In this document: positions 47,653 to 56,101 of the stretch, piece by piece
How positions within the stretch are numbered: the first letter of the stretch is position 1
Layout: the number at the start of each line of letters is the position of its first letter
Assembly (NCBI RefSeq): GCF_025446935.1
Contig: NZ_JAOEGN010000001.1
Span: 1 to 64,000, forward strand
DNA from: Paracholeplasma vituli
GTDB taxonomy: Bacteria; Bacillota_I; Bacilli_A; Acholeplasmatales; UBA5453
Direction of reading: 5' to 3'
Length of the DNA: 64,000 nt
Made by a program: the position numbers and the translations under genes
The notes under the pieces: generated by a model
The model's input: only the letters and a program-made list of their open reading frames with translations
Told to the model about the DNA's origin: nothing
Database searches by the model: none

Positions 47653-48831
47653 TTAATTGAAGTATGAGAAACTTTCGACATAGAGGTCTTCTTTTTCTTC
47701 TTTTGGTAATTCTGTAAATCGTCTTAAGTAGAATTGATACCCGATATAATTGAAGAGGAATGCTCCTAGTATTGCGAGTCCAATTTGTACTACATAAACA
47801 CTGTAATTAAATAGTGCGTGGTATAACGATATGAATAGGAAAACCACGATGAATGTCGGATGTAATACCTTTTGGAAGTCAATTTGATTGGTTTTAGATA
47901 AACCGACGAGTGAAGGGAAAATAATCCCTGTCCAAAAGTGATGTCCTACCCCAAGTGCGAATAAAGAGCGTGTAATCAAGGTCATGGTACCTGTTTCTGC
48001 TACCCCTGTTGTTAGAATCGCATTGATGCCATAGTCCATGGTTTCGAAGACATCAAAGCCAGCACCTACTGCGAATCCAAAAACAAATGCTGTGTAAACA
48101 TTTCTAAACTTAACTTTTCGGACTAGAAACATACACGTAAGAAGTTTGGCAGTCTCTTCTACAAATCCTGTCACGATGTCTCCAACCATTCCAGTTGGAT
48201 AACCCGTGATATCTCGTATAAAGAAAGTGACACCGATGGATAGGATGCCACCAGCAACAAACAAGAATAAGATATCCTTAAGATTCAATTGGTCATGTTG
48301 ATCAAGTTCATAAACCAGTAATAACAGTGTAAACGGTACTGAAAAACTGAGTAAGACATTATCAATCACAACCATTTGTGCTAACAATAAGTTTGTGATA
48401 AAGACCAATAATACACCAATGAAAAAGTACTTATACATAAAAGGAATGGTGTACCCAAAGTTAAGTTCGAATAAATGATTCTTCAAAGTTTCTTCACGAT
48501 AGTGTTTAGTTGTTCTTTGACGCATGTTATAGAGCAATTTCTTAAATGCACTGATTGGTTTGTTTTGATTAGAATCCTGTGGTCTCAACAAGTCCATCGG
48601 AGATTGAAGTGGTTTTTCTAGTTTTGGTTCAATATATCCTAATGCATACTTATTTAGATCTAATGCAGCTAGAAAACTCAAATACTTCATATCATCAAAA
48701 TAGGGTTTTCCAGAAACGTATTGATTAAGCTCATCTTTAGAAATCCCAAGCATGTTCATAAACTCATTGGGTGTTAGAGTTTGTTGTAAGAGACGTTCTT
48801 TAATTAAGGCTTGTCGTTCTCTTTGTGTCAT
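47653..48831 (-). CDS. PrsW-type intramembrane protease with N-terminal HTH-like domain
   Basis: A 392-residue protein with eight or nine hydrophobic helices. The glutamic-type intramembrane protease motifs are present: FVEETAKLL (EExxK), GAGFDVFETMDY (FE), LGVGHHFWTG and SLYHALFN (conserved histidines). B. subtilis PrsW cuts the anti-sigma factor RsiW on stress from antimicrobial peptides. Residues 1-65 form a separate soluble part that looks like a helix-turn-helix (TPNEFMNMLGISKDELNQYVSG). No anti-sigma factor or sigma factor gene is seen nearby, so the substrate is unknown. The 187-base gap 47466-47652 holds the neighbouring promoter and nothing else clear. Confidence 0.85.
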   Translation of the reverse strand: MTQRERQALIKERLLQQTLTPNEFMNMLGISKDELNQYVSGKPYFDDMKYLSFLAALDLNKYALGYIEPKLEKPLQSPMDLLRPQDSNQNKPISAFKKLLYNMRQRTTKHYREETLKNHLFELNFGYTIPFMYKYFFIGVLLVFITNLLLAQMVVIDNVLLSFSVPFTLLLLVYELDQHDQLNLKDILFLFVAGGILSIGVTFFIRDITGYPTGMVGDIVTGFVEETAKLLTCMFLVRKVKFRNVYTAFVFGFAVGAGFDVFETMDYGINAILTTGVAETGTMTLITRSLFALGVGHHFWTGIIFPSLVGLSKTNQIDFQKVLHPTFIVVFLFISLYHALFNYSVYVVQIGLAILGAFLFNYIGYQFYLRRFTELPKEEKEDLYVESFSYFN

Positions 48832-48947
48832 AATTTCACCTACAATCGTAATTTAATTATACTTGATTAGCATCTTATCTAAAGAAATTTCTAGATTATC
48901 TATTTTTTAAGATAATTTGGCTGAATAACCATCCTTTTATGTTTAAT

Positions 48948-48982
48948 CGAAAACAAAGCCAAAATCCGCAGATTTTGGCTTA
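48948..48982 (-). terminator. Terminator of the VanZ-like gene
   Basis: Minus strand AAGCCAAAATC / GATTTTGGCTT, a perfect 11-bp stem with TGCG loop, followed by TGTTTTC. Confidence 0.75.
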
Positions 48983-48991
48983 TCTATTACT

Positions 48992-49438
48992 TTATATCAA
49001 AACTTCTTTTCTTCTTATTTTTTGTATTAATAATATAAGGATCACAGCGGTAAGTACGCCTAATGTATCAATTAAGACATCTCTAAGTTCGCCGCTTCGG
49101 TTCGGTGTGAATCGTTGTATAGTCTCATCTAGGGTGGCTGCTAAAACGCCGTGAATAACAACAATCCAAGGTAGGAATTTATTCAAATTGAATAGCGTGT
49201 AGATATAGTACCAAAGTAATCCTAGAATAGCGTACTCTGTGAAATGTGCGAGTTTTCTTATGAGTAATGAAAAGTTATCCACATCGATTGGAATTCCGAT
49301 ATTATGTACAAAGGGATAAAGGATATCCACGATAAACCCACTTTGATTGGATGAAATCTCACCCGTTAACATCGATTGGGTAAAGATAAAGATTTGCCAT
49401 AGGATGCCTAGGACTAAAACAACTGTTCTTCTTTTCAT
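48992..49438 (-). CDS. VanZ family membrane protein
   Basis: A 148-residue protein with four hydrophobic helices. VanZ marks: LIRKLAHFTEYAILGLLW (about 60-77) and DETIQRFTPNRSGELRDVLIDTLG (key residues DE..Q.F.P.R.....D...D..G, about 103-126). VanZ itself gives teicoplanin resistance by an unclear mechanism; since this organism type has no wall, drug resistance is unlikely and a membrane role is more probable. Start at 49438 follows GAGGT at five bases. Confidence 0.88.
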   Translation of the reverse strand: MKRRTVVLVLGILWQIFIFTQSMLTGEISSNQSGFIVDILYPFVHNIGIPIDVDNFSLLIRKLAHFTEYAILGLLWYYIYTLFNLNKFLPWIVVIHGVLAATLDETIQRFTPNRSGELRDVLIDTLGVLTAVILILLIQKIRRKEVLI

Positions 49439-49495
49439 ATAGACCTCGCACGGATATATTTGTGAAAAAAGCAAGGATATGTGCTTTTATACTAA

Positions 49496-50485
49496 TTATA
49501 AGTTCTTTTCAAAATTCCAAGCATCTCTAACCATATCTAAGATGGATAGTTTCGCTTCCCAGTTAAGTAGTCTTTTCGCTTTGGTTGTGTCAGCGAAAGA
49601 GGTTGCAATATCACCAGGTCTTCGGTCTACGATTTCATATGGAATGCGGATATTATTTGCATGTTCAAAGGCTTGAATGATTTCTAATACTGAAGTCCCT
49701 TTACCGGTACCTAAGTTGATTGCTTCAACCCCTACTATTTTCGCCTCAAGTGCTGCAACATGACCTTTCGCCAAATCGACTACGTGAATATAATCTCTGA
49801 CACCTGTACCGTCTATTGTGTCGTAGTCATTACCAAACACAAAGAGTTTTTCGCGAATGCCTTTCGCAACTTGCGTAACATAAGGCATTAAGTTATTTGG
49901 GGTACCATTAGGTACTTCTCCAATTAAACCAGATGGGTGTGCACCGATTGGATTAAAGTATCTCAATAAAACAACATTAAAGTTTGGATTAGCTTTGACT
50001 GTATCTGTTAGAATGCGCTCACTCATGGCTTTGGTTTCACCATAAGGGTTCGTACGTTCTAACAATTCCATGGTTTCATTAAACGGAGATACCCCATCTC
50101 CATAAACGGTTGCAGATGAACTGAAGATGAATTTCGGAACTTTATTTTCTATTGCTAGACGGGCTAAATTCATGGTTGAAACTAAATTATTGAAATAATA
50201 GTCTAACGGTTTTTTAACCGATTCGCCAACAGCTTTATACCCGGCGAAGTGAATGATACCATCAAAATCATAACGTTGAAATACATTTTCCAATGTTTCT
50301 AAATTAGTTGCGTCCACTTCGTAGAAAGCTGGCTTTTTTCCAGTGATGCGTTCAATTTTATATAAAGTACTGAGTTGACTATTATAGAAATTATCGATAA
50401 TGACCACTTCGTGGTGGTGATTAATAAGTTCAACTACGGTGTGTGAACCGATGAAACCAAGTCCACCAGATACTAAAATTCTCAT
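49496..50485 (-). CDS. galE: UDP-glucose 4-epimerase
   Basis: Short-chain dehydrogenase-type enzyme that interconverts UDP-glucose and UDP-galactose. NAD motif VSGGLGFIGSHTVVEL (about 4-19), SSSATVYGD and the catalytic tyrosine-lysine pair in NPYGETKAMSE (about 143-153) are present. The product has 329 residues from the ATG at 50485, which follows GAGAGG. In acholeplasmas UDP-sugars serve glycolipid synthesis. A TATAAT is at 50520-50525. Confidence 0.96.
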   Translation of the reverse strand: MRILVSGGLGFIGSHTVVELINHHHEVVIIDNFYNSQLSTLYKIERITGKKPAFYEVDATNLETLENVFQRYDFDGIIHFAGYKAVGESVKKPLDYYFNNLVSTMNLARLAIENKVPKFIFSSSATVYGDGVSPFNETMELLERTNPYGETKAMSERILTDTVKANPNFNVVLLRYFNPIGAHPSGLIGEVPNGTPNNLMPYVTQVAKGIREKLFVFGNDYDTIDGTGVRDYIHVVDLAKGHVAALEAKIVGVEAINLGTGKGTSVLEIIQAFEHANNIRIPYEIVDRRPGDIATSFADTTKAKRLLNWEAKLSILDMVRDAWNFEKNL

Positions 50486-50541
50486 ATGATTTAACCTCTC
50501 TATATTTTTTATCATACTATTATTATACACAATCTTTGTTC

Positions 50542-51657
50542 TTATATCGAACGGTTTTCAAATGAGAATACAAAATCGAGTTTTAATTGATCTCTGACTT
50601 GTTTAAACTCTTTTTGAAGGTCATCACCAATGGGGACACCCTTATCTTTACGCTCTAGCCAAGTAAGGTATTCTTTTTCACCTGCGGTATAAATTTTATC
50701 ATGGTTCGGAGCCTTTTTTGAAGCCCTCAGTTGTCTTAGTATTTCACCCGTGGTGTGTTTTAAGTTTTCTAAACCCATGAAGAAATCTGGGTTGATGGCG
50801 AGAAAGAAATGACCTACTGGAATTGGCTTATTTGAGCCATCTTCAGCAACACCACTGAGCTGATGAAGAAATGACCCTGCCTGTAATGCACTCGATAATA
50901 TTTCAACCACGGTTGCGTAACCATAGCCTTTATAACCAGCGAGTTCCTCACCTATACCACCAAGGGGCGTAAGAGCAGCTTTCCCACTAACTAAGTCAGT
51001 TAGAATCTGCTTACTATGCGTTTGAGGGGTACCATCACGGCCAATGACTAAACCTGCTGGGGTTTCTTGGTTATTTCGTGCATAATATTCAATTCGACCG
51101 CGTTGTGTGATGGAGGTTGCGGCATCCAAAACAAAAGGAAAGTCTTCATCTGTTGGAATAGCGAAAGTCAGTGGGTTTGTCCCTAGCATGTTTTCTACAC
51201 CAAAGGTTGGTGCGATGGATGGTCTCGCGTTGGTTCCTGTCATCCCAATCAAACCGTGCTCTGTTGCCATAGTTGCGTAGTAACCTGCTATCCCAAAATG
51301 GGTACTGTTTCTGACAACGACCATGCCTAAACCCAATTGTTTCGCTTTGGTGATCGCCATTTTCATTGCGGTATGCGCGATGACCATCCCCATACCATTA
51401 TGGCCATCAATGACGGCTGTGGTTGGGGTATCTTTGAGTATTTCAATCTGAGTGATGGGTTCTTGAATGTGTTTTATTATACGGTCAATATAAAAAGGTT
51501 TAAACCGATTGATACCGTGCGATTCTATCCCGCGACGATCACTTTCAAGTAGGACATCTACACAAATCGCTGCGTCTTTTTCAGGTACACCGACTTTCAT
51601 AAAGGCGGCCATCATGAATGCTTTCGCTTCGTTCCAAGACATATAAGGTCGTTCCAT
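50542..51657 (-). CDS. Malate/L-lactate dehydrogenase family oxidoreductase (Ldh2 type)
   Basis: A 371-residue NAD(P)-dependent 2-hydroxyacid dehydrogenase of the Ldh_2 family (malate, L-lactate, ureidoglycolate and sulfolactate dehydrogenases). Seen: SDRRGIESHGINRF (about 45-58, with the conserved histidine), VVRNSTHFGIAGYYA (about 114-128), GTNPLTFAIPT and GYKGYGYATVVEILSSAL. Start at 51657 follows GGAGGT; the ATG four codons earlier overlaps that site. The true substrate cannot be read from the sequence. Confidence 0.9.
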   Translation of the reverse strand: MERPYMSWNEAKAFMMAAFMKVGVPEKDAAICVDVLLESDRRGIESHGINRFKPFYIDRIIKHIQEPITQIEILKDTPTTAVIDGHNGMGMVIAHTAMKMAITKAKQLGLGMVVVRNSTHFGIAGYYATMATEHGLIGMTGTNARPSIAPTFGVENMLGTNPLTFAIPTDEDFPFVLDAATSITQRGRIEYYARNNQETPAGLVIGRDGTPQTHSKQILTDLVSGKAALTPLGGIGEELAGYKGYGYATVVEILSSALQAGSFLHQLSGVAEDGSNKPIPVGHFFLAINPDFFMGLENLKHTTGEILRQLRASKKAPNHDKIYTAGEKEYLTWLERKDKGVPIGDDLQKEFKQVRDQLKLDFVFSFENRSI

Positions 51658-51765
51658 ACTTACCTCCATTAGAATTGCTTATCTACTCTTATTGTAAACG
51701 ATTTAGGACACTTAGGATGTCAGAAAATGATGAAAATAAGGAATTATGAAGTTTCTAGACTACAG

Positions 51766-51790
51766 AAAGAAAAAGAACCGGAGTTCTTTA
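51766..51790 (-). terminator. Terminator of the IMPase-like gene
   Basis: Minus strand AAAGAAC / GTTCTTT with TCCG loop, followed by TTCTTTC. Its first bases lie in the stop codon. Confidence 0.7.
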
Positions 51791-52558
51791 TCCTTGAATG
51801 GCTTTTAATAAAGCCTTCTTTTCAGATTCAGTTTTTGAAACAAATAAGTGGTTATCGCCGATTTGATAGGGTGCCCCTGTTTCATTAAACAATAGGGCGC
51901 CTGCTTCTTTACAAAGCAAGATACCCGGACCTAGGTCCCATAAGTTTTTAACGGAGGTATAAAACATCCCAAAGATCCCTTCAGCGGTTAACGAGAGTTC
52001 TAATCCAATACTGCCCATAATCCGCATTTTAATCTGCTTATCAAAAACAAACTTAATGAGTTTATCATAATAGGATTTATCGGTATTTTTATTCGTATAA
52101 CCCACGATAGACATCATTGAGTTTGAAGGTTTTTTGTTATCAAGTACATGGATGCGCTTGTCGTTTAAATAAGCCCCTTGACCTTTAATCGCGTAATGGA
52201 TCTTTTGGTTCGTTGGGTTATATATGAACGCTAAAGCGAGATCATCTTGATCGTATAACGCGATTTGAACAACGAATAAGTCAAGATTCACAGCGTAATT
52301 ACTGGTACCATCAATTGGGTCTATCAACCAAGCACGATTGACTAGCTTGCCATCTTTATGAAATTCTTCACTTAAAAAAGTGTCTGTTGGAAAGTGTGCT
52401 TTAATGACTTTAATGAGTTCTGATTCAATGTGTAAATCGGTGGTCGTAACAATTTCATCTCCAGATTTAAAGGAGACTTCTTTTAAGTTTGAATCGATTT
52501 CGCGGTAAATTCTAGGTACGTGGGTTTTGAGGAGTTCTAATTCTTTTGAATAGTTCAT
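51788..52558 (-). CDS. Inositol monophosphatase family protein
   Basis: A 256-residue metal-dependent phosphatase. Metal ligands are seen in FLSEEF (about 59-64), the DPIDGTSNYA signature (about 78-87) and the WDLGPGILLCKEAGA segment (about 205-219). Members act on inositol phosphate, PAP, NADP or sugar phosphates, and the family name alone does not settle which. It follows the DUF2975 gene by 20 bases and is probably cotranscribed. Confidence 0.9.
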   Translation of the reverse strand: MNYSKELELLKTHVPRIYREIDSNLKEVSFKSGDEIVTTTDLHIESELIKVIKAHFPTDTFLSEEFHKDGKLVNRAWLIDPIDGTSNYAVNLDLFVVQIALYDQDDLALAFIYNPTNQKIHYAIKGQGAYLNDKRIHVLDNKKPSNSMMSIVGYTNKNTDKSYYDKLIKFVFDKQIKMRIMGSIGLELSLTAEGIFGMFYTSVKNLWDLGPGILLCKEAGALLFNETGAPYQIGDNHLFVSKTESEKKALLKAIQG

Positions 52559-52578
52559 GGGTTTCTTCTTTCTACAAA

Positions 52579-53022
52579 TTATATTTTAGTCTGTAAGTCT
52601 TTTAATAGGTTCGCGAATATCGCAATCGCATACGAAAATAAAGCTAAGAATCCGAATATTATTATAATACCTGGTGCATCACTATAATCCCCATACCCAA
52701 AGATGAATGGCAAATCAAACAATAAAATCGTTCCGATAACATATCCAGAGGTACCAATATGACTCAGGTAGGTCTTAGATTGATCACTGTAGTATTTATT
52801 CTCATCTATTAACATCAATAGTCTAAACGTTAAATACAGGCTATAAACATAAGGTATCAGTATGATATATATGCTAAAGATGACAATGAGTAGATAAGTT
52901 TTAATGTTGCCAATTTCAATCCAAGCGTCCATCATCGACACAGGTAAAATGAAAAATGCTGCCAGAATCGCTGGTATTAAGCCTAAACATGTCATTATCT
53001 TAAGATAAGTTGTCTTTTTCAT
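52579..53022 (-). CDS. DUF2975 family membrane protein
   Basis: A 147-residue protein with four hydrophobic helices at about 8-28, 40-65, 92-110 and 118-138. The pattern LRLLxxIdENKYYSDQSKTYLSHIG (here FRLLMLIDENKYYSD) in the middle loop is typical of DUF2975 (YoaS-like) proteins. Its function is not known. Such proteins usually sit beside a small YozG-type HTH gene, but none is adjacent here. Confidence 0.75.
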   Translation of the reverse strand: MKKTTYLKIMTCLGLIPAILAAFFILPVSMMDAWIEIGNIKTYLLIVIFSIYIILIPYVYSLYLTFRLLMLIDENKYYSDQSKTYLSHIGTSGYVIGTILLFDLPFIFGYGDYSDAPGIIIIFGFLALFSYAIAIFANLLKDLQTKI

Positions 53023-53051
53023 CCGATCACCTACTTTCTATTATACGTTAT

Positions 53052-53092
53052 TAAGATAATAAAATCCCCACATTTGGGGGAATGTGGGGATA
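53052..53092 (-). terminator. Terminator of the peptide-98 aa operon
   Basis: Minus strand ATCCCCACATT / AATGTGGGGAT, a perfect 11-bp stem with CCCCCA loop, followed by TTTATTATCTT. A second small hairpin (AAGAC / GTCTT) lies at 53101-53119. Confidence 0.8.
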
Positions 53093-53121
53093 ATTTCATA
53101 AGACCTGTGGGGAAGTCTTAC

Positions 53122-53418
53122 TTACGATAGTGCGTTCGCGATTAACTTTGAAGATTCATTCTTGAGTTCTACCAATAACGCGAAAGTTTTCTTGTGATTC
53201 TCCTTGTCATAAACAAATTGATCACACAATATGTCATTTAGGTGACTTTGGTACCAATCTACCATCTTATTTGAGGTTAGATTGACAAGCTTTATCTCTT
53301 GATCGTAGATTGAATTTTTAAGGATTTCCATGTATCCTATAATATAGGGATCCTTAGTGATGTTTTCCACTGTTTTGGTCATGCCTGTTAATTCAATTTG
53401 GTATTTTGTCCAATCCAT
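53122..53418 (-). CDS. Small protein of unknown function downstream of the signal-peptide-like gene
   Basis: A 98-residue, mostly helical, soluble protein without a signal or membrane helix. It has one cysteine (near residue 65) and a tryptophan-tyrosine pair near 55. Family not recognised. It begins 28 bases after the stop of the 48-codon peptide gene, with no terminator between, so both probably form one operon that ends at 53052-53092. The ribosome site (AAGGAAGG) is 12 bases from the ATG, rather far. It could be the output of the regulator encoded divergently; this is an inference from position. Confidence 0.6.
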   Translation of the reverse strand: MDWTKYQIELTGMTKTVENITKDPYIIGYMEILKNSIYDQEIKLVNLTSNKMVDWYQSHLNDILCDQFVYDKENHKKTFALLVELKNESSKLIANALS

Positions 53419-53445
53419 AGAGATTATTAGCCTTCCTTTGTTTTT

Positions 53446-53592
53446 CTAGCCACCGACTTTAAATATTGGATCGCCTTCATCAAACTCTAAGACGATCTCA
53501 GGGGTATTTTTTACAGGTTTTGATACAAGGTGTATTAAATAACCTGTCATCAATACGCCCATTAAAACGACGCTGATGATTTTCTTTTTCAT
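53446..53592 (-). CDS. Exported peptide, candidate pheromone precursor (SHP/Phr-like)
   Basis: A 48-codon gene, ATG at 53592 and TAG at 53446-53448, with GGGAGAAG before the start. The product begins MKKK, has a hydrophobic export-type stretch at 5-23 (IISVVLMGVLMTGYLIHLV), then a polar part rich in E and D, and ends DPIFKVGG. That C-terminus resembles the active octapeptides of streptococcal SHP pheromones (such as DIIIIVGG and DILIIVGG). The gene is divergent from an HTH+TPR regulator of Rgg/PlcR type 83 bases away, the usual layout of such pairs. It is longer than typical SHP genes (about 22-35 codons), closer to Phr precursors. No consensus -35 is found. Confidence 0.72.
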   Translation of the reverse strand: MKKKIISVVLMGVLMTGYLIHLVSKPVKNTPEIVLEFDEGDPIFKVGG

Positions 53593-53646
53593 GTCTTCTC
53601 CCTCGACATGCAAAGTTTACAAGGATTATTAAGGGGTACGTGAGTG

Positions 53647-53654
53647 CACATGTG
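53647..53654. promoter_or_regulatory. Possible operator in the peptide/regulator divergent region
   Basis: CACATGTG palindrome, 29 bases before the regulator ATG. On the minus strand it overlaps the place where a -35 would be for the best -10 candidate of the peptide gene (TTAATA at 53627-53632). An activator bound here could stand in for the missing -35. Weak evidence: only 8 bases long. Confidence 0.35.
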
Positions 53655-53675
53655 ACACTTTCGGAGGTGAACTCA

Positions 53676-54590
53676 ATGATTTCTCGGGAAATGTGTGTTT
53701 TATTAGATGATTTTAGACAAAAGAAAAAACTCTCGATGATTAAATTCACCGATGAGATTGTTTCGTTAAGACAATATAAACGCTACTTATATGGTACCTC
53801 TGAGATGCCTTTTAAAATGTTTGTTGAGCTATGTGCGAGAATTCATATCGACCCGCAGTACTTAATCTTCGAACTAGAACGCAAGCGCATCGAACAGCTT
53901 ACCACTTTAGATGATCTAAATCGAGCAGTAATTACCAATGATTACACTCAAGCTAACCTTTTAATCAAGCAGTTAAGAGAAGAAACACTACTCGATAAAG
54001 CAAATGAAACTTATTTCGAGCTTTTGATCCTATTGATGAGTTTTTATAAGAAAGAATTCCCTGATCACCACTATGCCAATGCTTGTGCAAAGTTAATTGG
54101 ATACCCAGAAATCTTAAACCACGACATGCTCAGTGCGGTGGAAATTGGTGGTTTATCGATGATGTTAAACTTTCTTCCTCAATCAGACCGTCGTCCTGTG
54201 ATGGATAAACTCGATGAAATCGTTACGAAAAAAGCATTTGAATTCATCAATAAAGATTTTTATACTTTAAATTTCGTAAGACTTAAACTCGCTAGAGAAT
54301 ACGGTATGTTAAGAGATTTTGATAAAGTGATTCCGATGTGCGAACAAGTTGTTCGCTCTTGTGAGAACTATAACTCTTATTACAACTTAGATTTAGCCTA
54401 CTATTACTTATCCTTAAGTTATAAACACTTAAAAGATATGGAAAAAGCCCATCACTACTTAGAAAAAATGTATTACGCGTTAAAGGTTAAACCTAATATG
54501 AGTGCCTTTGAGAAATACAATAAAATCATCGTCGGTGATTTTGGTTTCGATTTTGAAACCTTAATGACGAGTCGTAAAAAGAATTACTGA
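53676..54590 (+). CDS. HTH + TPR regulator, RRNPP (Rgg/PlcR-like) type
   Basis: A 304-residue protein. Residues 1-65 form an XRE-like helix-turn-helix (LSMIKFTDEIVSLRQYKRYLYG and the SEMPFKMFVELCARIHI helix), and residues about 70-300 are a chain of TPR-like helix pairs (LNFVRLKLAREYGMLRDFDKVIPM and DLAYYYLSLSYKHLKDMEKAHHYLEKMY are the clearest, named here by position about 200-225 and 240-267). This is the layout of Rgg, PlcR, PrgX and related receptors that bind imported peptides. Start at 53676 has GGAGGTG eight bases upstream; a GTG at 53640 is in frame but has no ribosome site. The divergent partner encodes an exported peptide. Confidence 0.82.
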   Translation: MISREMCVLLDDFRQKKKLSMIKFTDEIVSLRQYKRYLYGTSEMPFKMFVELCARIHIDPQYLIFELERKRIEQLTTLDDLNRAVITNDYTQANLLIKQLREETLLDKANETYFELLILLMSFYKKEFPDHHYANACAKLIGYPEILNHDMLSAVEIGGLSMMLNFLPQSDRRPVMDKLDEIVTKKAFEFINKDFYTLNFVRLKLAREYGMLRDFDKVIPMCEQVVRSCENYNSYYNLDLAYYYLSLSYKHLKDMEKAHHYLEKMYYALKVKPNMSAFEKYNKIIVGDFGFDFETLMTSRKKNY

Positions 54591-54596
54591 AAACAA

Positions 54597-54636
54597 AAAA
54601 TCTCTAGATAGACTGAAATGTCATTCTAGAGATTTT
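54597..54636. terminator. Bidirectional terminator between regulator and DUF2130 gene
   Basis: AAAATCTCTAGA / TCTAGAGATTTT, a perfect 12-bp stem with a 16-base loop. T runs flank it on both strands, so it serves the two convergent genes. Confidence 0.8.
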
Positions 54637-54642
54637 CATTTA

Positions 54643-55935
54643 TTATTCTTTGTCTAGTGCGTCAAACTTTGCTTTCATGGTTGGGTTGTTTTTGACTAAC
54701 TTTTTAACGGTTAGGTTATCTGCTTTATCGTTCGCAAGTCTTAAGTTATTCTCACTGGATAATAGATATTCCTTAGTCTTTTGAAGTGAACGAATGGTCT
54801 TATCAATTTCATCAATCGCGTCTGTAAACTTACGGCTCGCAAGTTCATAGTTTTTTGAGAATGCTGTTTTAAACGCGTTTAGGTCTTCTTCAAAAGTTGT
54901 GATGTCGATGTTTTGTTTACGCATCAAAGCAGCTTCTTGTTTATAGACTAATGCGTTCATCGAAGCGTTTCTGAGTAAAGTAATCATTGGGATGAAAAAT
55001 TGAGGTCTGATTACATACATTTTAGGGTATAGATGAGATACATCGACTATGCCATTGTTGTATAGTTCATTATCACTTTCAAGTAATGATACTAGGATTG
55101 CGTATTCGCATTTCTTTTCATTTCTGTCTTTATCAAGTTCCTTTAAGAACTGTTCGTTTTTCTTTTTGGTTGCGGTTTCGTCTTGTTCGTTTTTCATCTC
55201 AAACATGATCGATAAAATCTCAGTTCCTGCTTCATCAACTTCACGGTAGATATAATCGCCTTTTGAACCCGTTTGGGTGTCGTTATCTTTACCGAAGGTT
55301 GCTTTAGGGAAAGCTAAAGCTCTTAAACGGTTGAATTCGTACTCACAGTGTTGTTCAAGGGTTTCACCGACCATCTTGGTTGATAGTCTTGTTTTAAGGT
55401 CTTTGTAGAAGGCAATGGCTTCATCTTTTTGTTTGAGTTGTTCTTCGTATCTTGCTTTAATGGCGGCCTTTTCCAGTTCGGCTTGCTTTTTGTCTAGTTC
55501 GATTTTACTAGAGAGTTCAATCAGAGCTTGTTCTTTTTTCGCAAGTGCTTCTTGGGTTTCTAACTTGTTATCCTTTATTGTGCCTTCAAGCTTGGATTGT
55601 AGCTCCATAATGCGTTTTTCTTGTTGTTGAAGACGTTCTTTGAGTTTTTCTTCAGCACTCATCACAGCGATGGATTTGGCTTGTTCATTTTGATTGATTT
55701 TTTCTTTTAAAGAGAGCAGTTCTTTTTCTTTTTCAGATATTCTCAGTTGAAATACATGCTCTACTTTGGCACGTTCTAGTTCAATGTCTTTTTGACTTTG
55801 AGTTTTCAATTGTTCAAGTCTTTCATGGATTTCTGTTTGAAATTCCTTGTTTCTAACTTGGTTTAAAATCTCTGCGTAACTTGCTTCATCGATGGTAAAC
55901 TCCTTACCACAATGTGGGCATTTGATTTGGTTCAT
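54643..55935 (-). CDS. DUF2130 family protein (coiled coil with nuclease-like core)
   Basis: A 430-residue protein. The N-terminus has a CPHCGKEF zinc-finger half (residues 5-12); residues about 25-190 are a long coiled coil rich in E, K and Q; residues about 195-320 form the DUF2130 core with [15 protein letters not shown] and a PD-(D/E)xK-like pattern (GDYIYRE ... IMFEMKNE); a second coiled coil ends the protein. It may be a DNA-binding or DNA-processing protein, perhaps in defence or repair; no activity is proven as far as I know. Start follows AGGAGG. Confidence 0.88.
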   Translation of the reverse strand: MNQIKCPHCGKEFTIDEASYAEILNQVRNKEFQTEIHERLEQLKTQSQKDIELERAKVEHVFQLRISEKEKELLSLKEKINQNEQAKSIAVMSAEEKLKERLQQQEKRIMELQSKLEGTIKDNKLETQEALAKKEQALIELSSKIELDKKQAELEKAAIKARYEEQLKQKDEAIAFYKDLKTRLSTKMVGETLEQHCEYEFNRLRALAFPKATFGKDNDTQTGSKGDYIYREVDEAGTEILSIMFEMKNEQDETATKKKNEQFLKELDKDRNEKKCEYAILVSLLESDNELYNNGIVDVSHLYPKMYVIRPQFFIPMITLLRNASMNALVYKQEAALMRKQNIDITTFEEDLNAFKTAFSKNYELASRKFTDAIDEIDKTIRSLQKTKEYLLSSENNLRLANDKADNLTVKKLVKNNPTMKAKFDALDKE

Positions 55936-56055
55936 CGAGTTTGCCTCCTGTAGTTGCTTTAAGGATATTATACATCAAAATGAGCCCTAATTACTGATTA
56001 TCTAAATTCTATTTCATTAATACCCTCACGCAACATTCTGTTTACAAAATATTGC

Positions 56056-56084
56056 GTGACAAGTTATTGATTATTCTTTAAAAT
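56056..56084 (+). promoter_or_regulatory. Promoter of the membrane HTH gene
   Basis: GTGACA (56056-56061), 17-base spacer, TAAAAT (56079-56084), 17 bases before the ATG. Confidence 0.55.
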
Positions 56085-56101
56085 TAAGTCGAGGTGATTT
56101 C

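Noticed and set aside
53498-53749. 83-codon frame on the minus strand
   Set aside because: It crosses the divergent promoter region and the start of the regulator; the 48-codon frame in another phase has a ribosome site, an export-type start and a sensible C-terminus.
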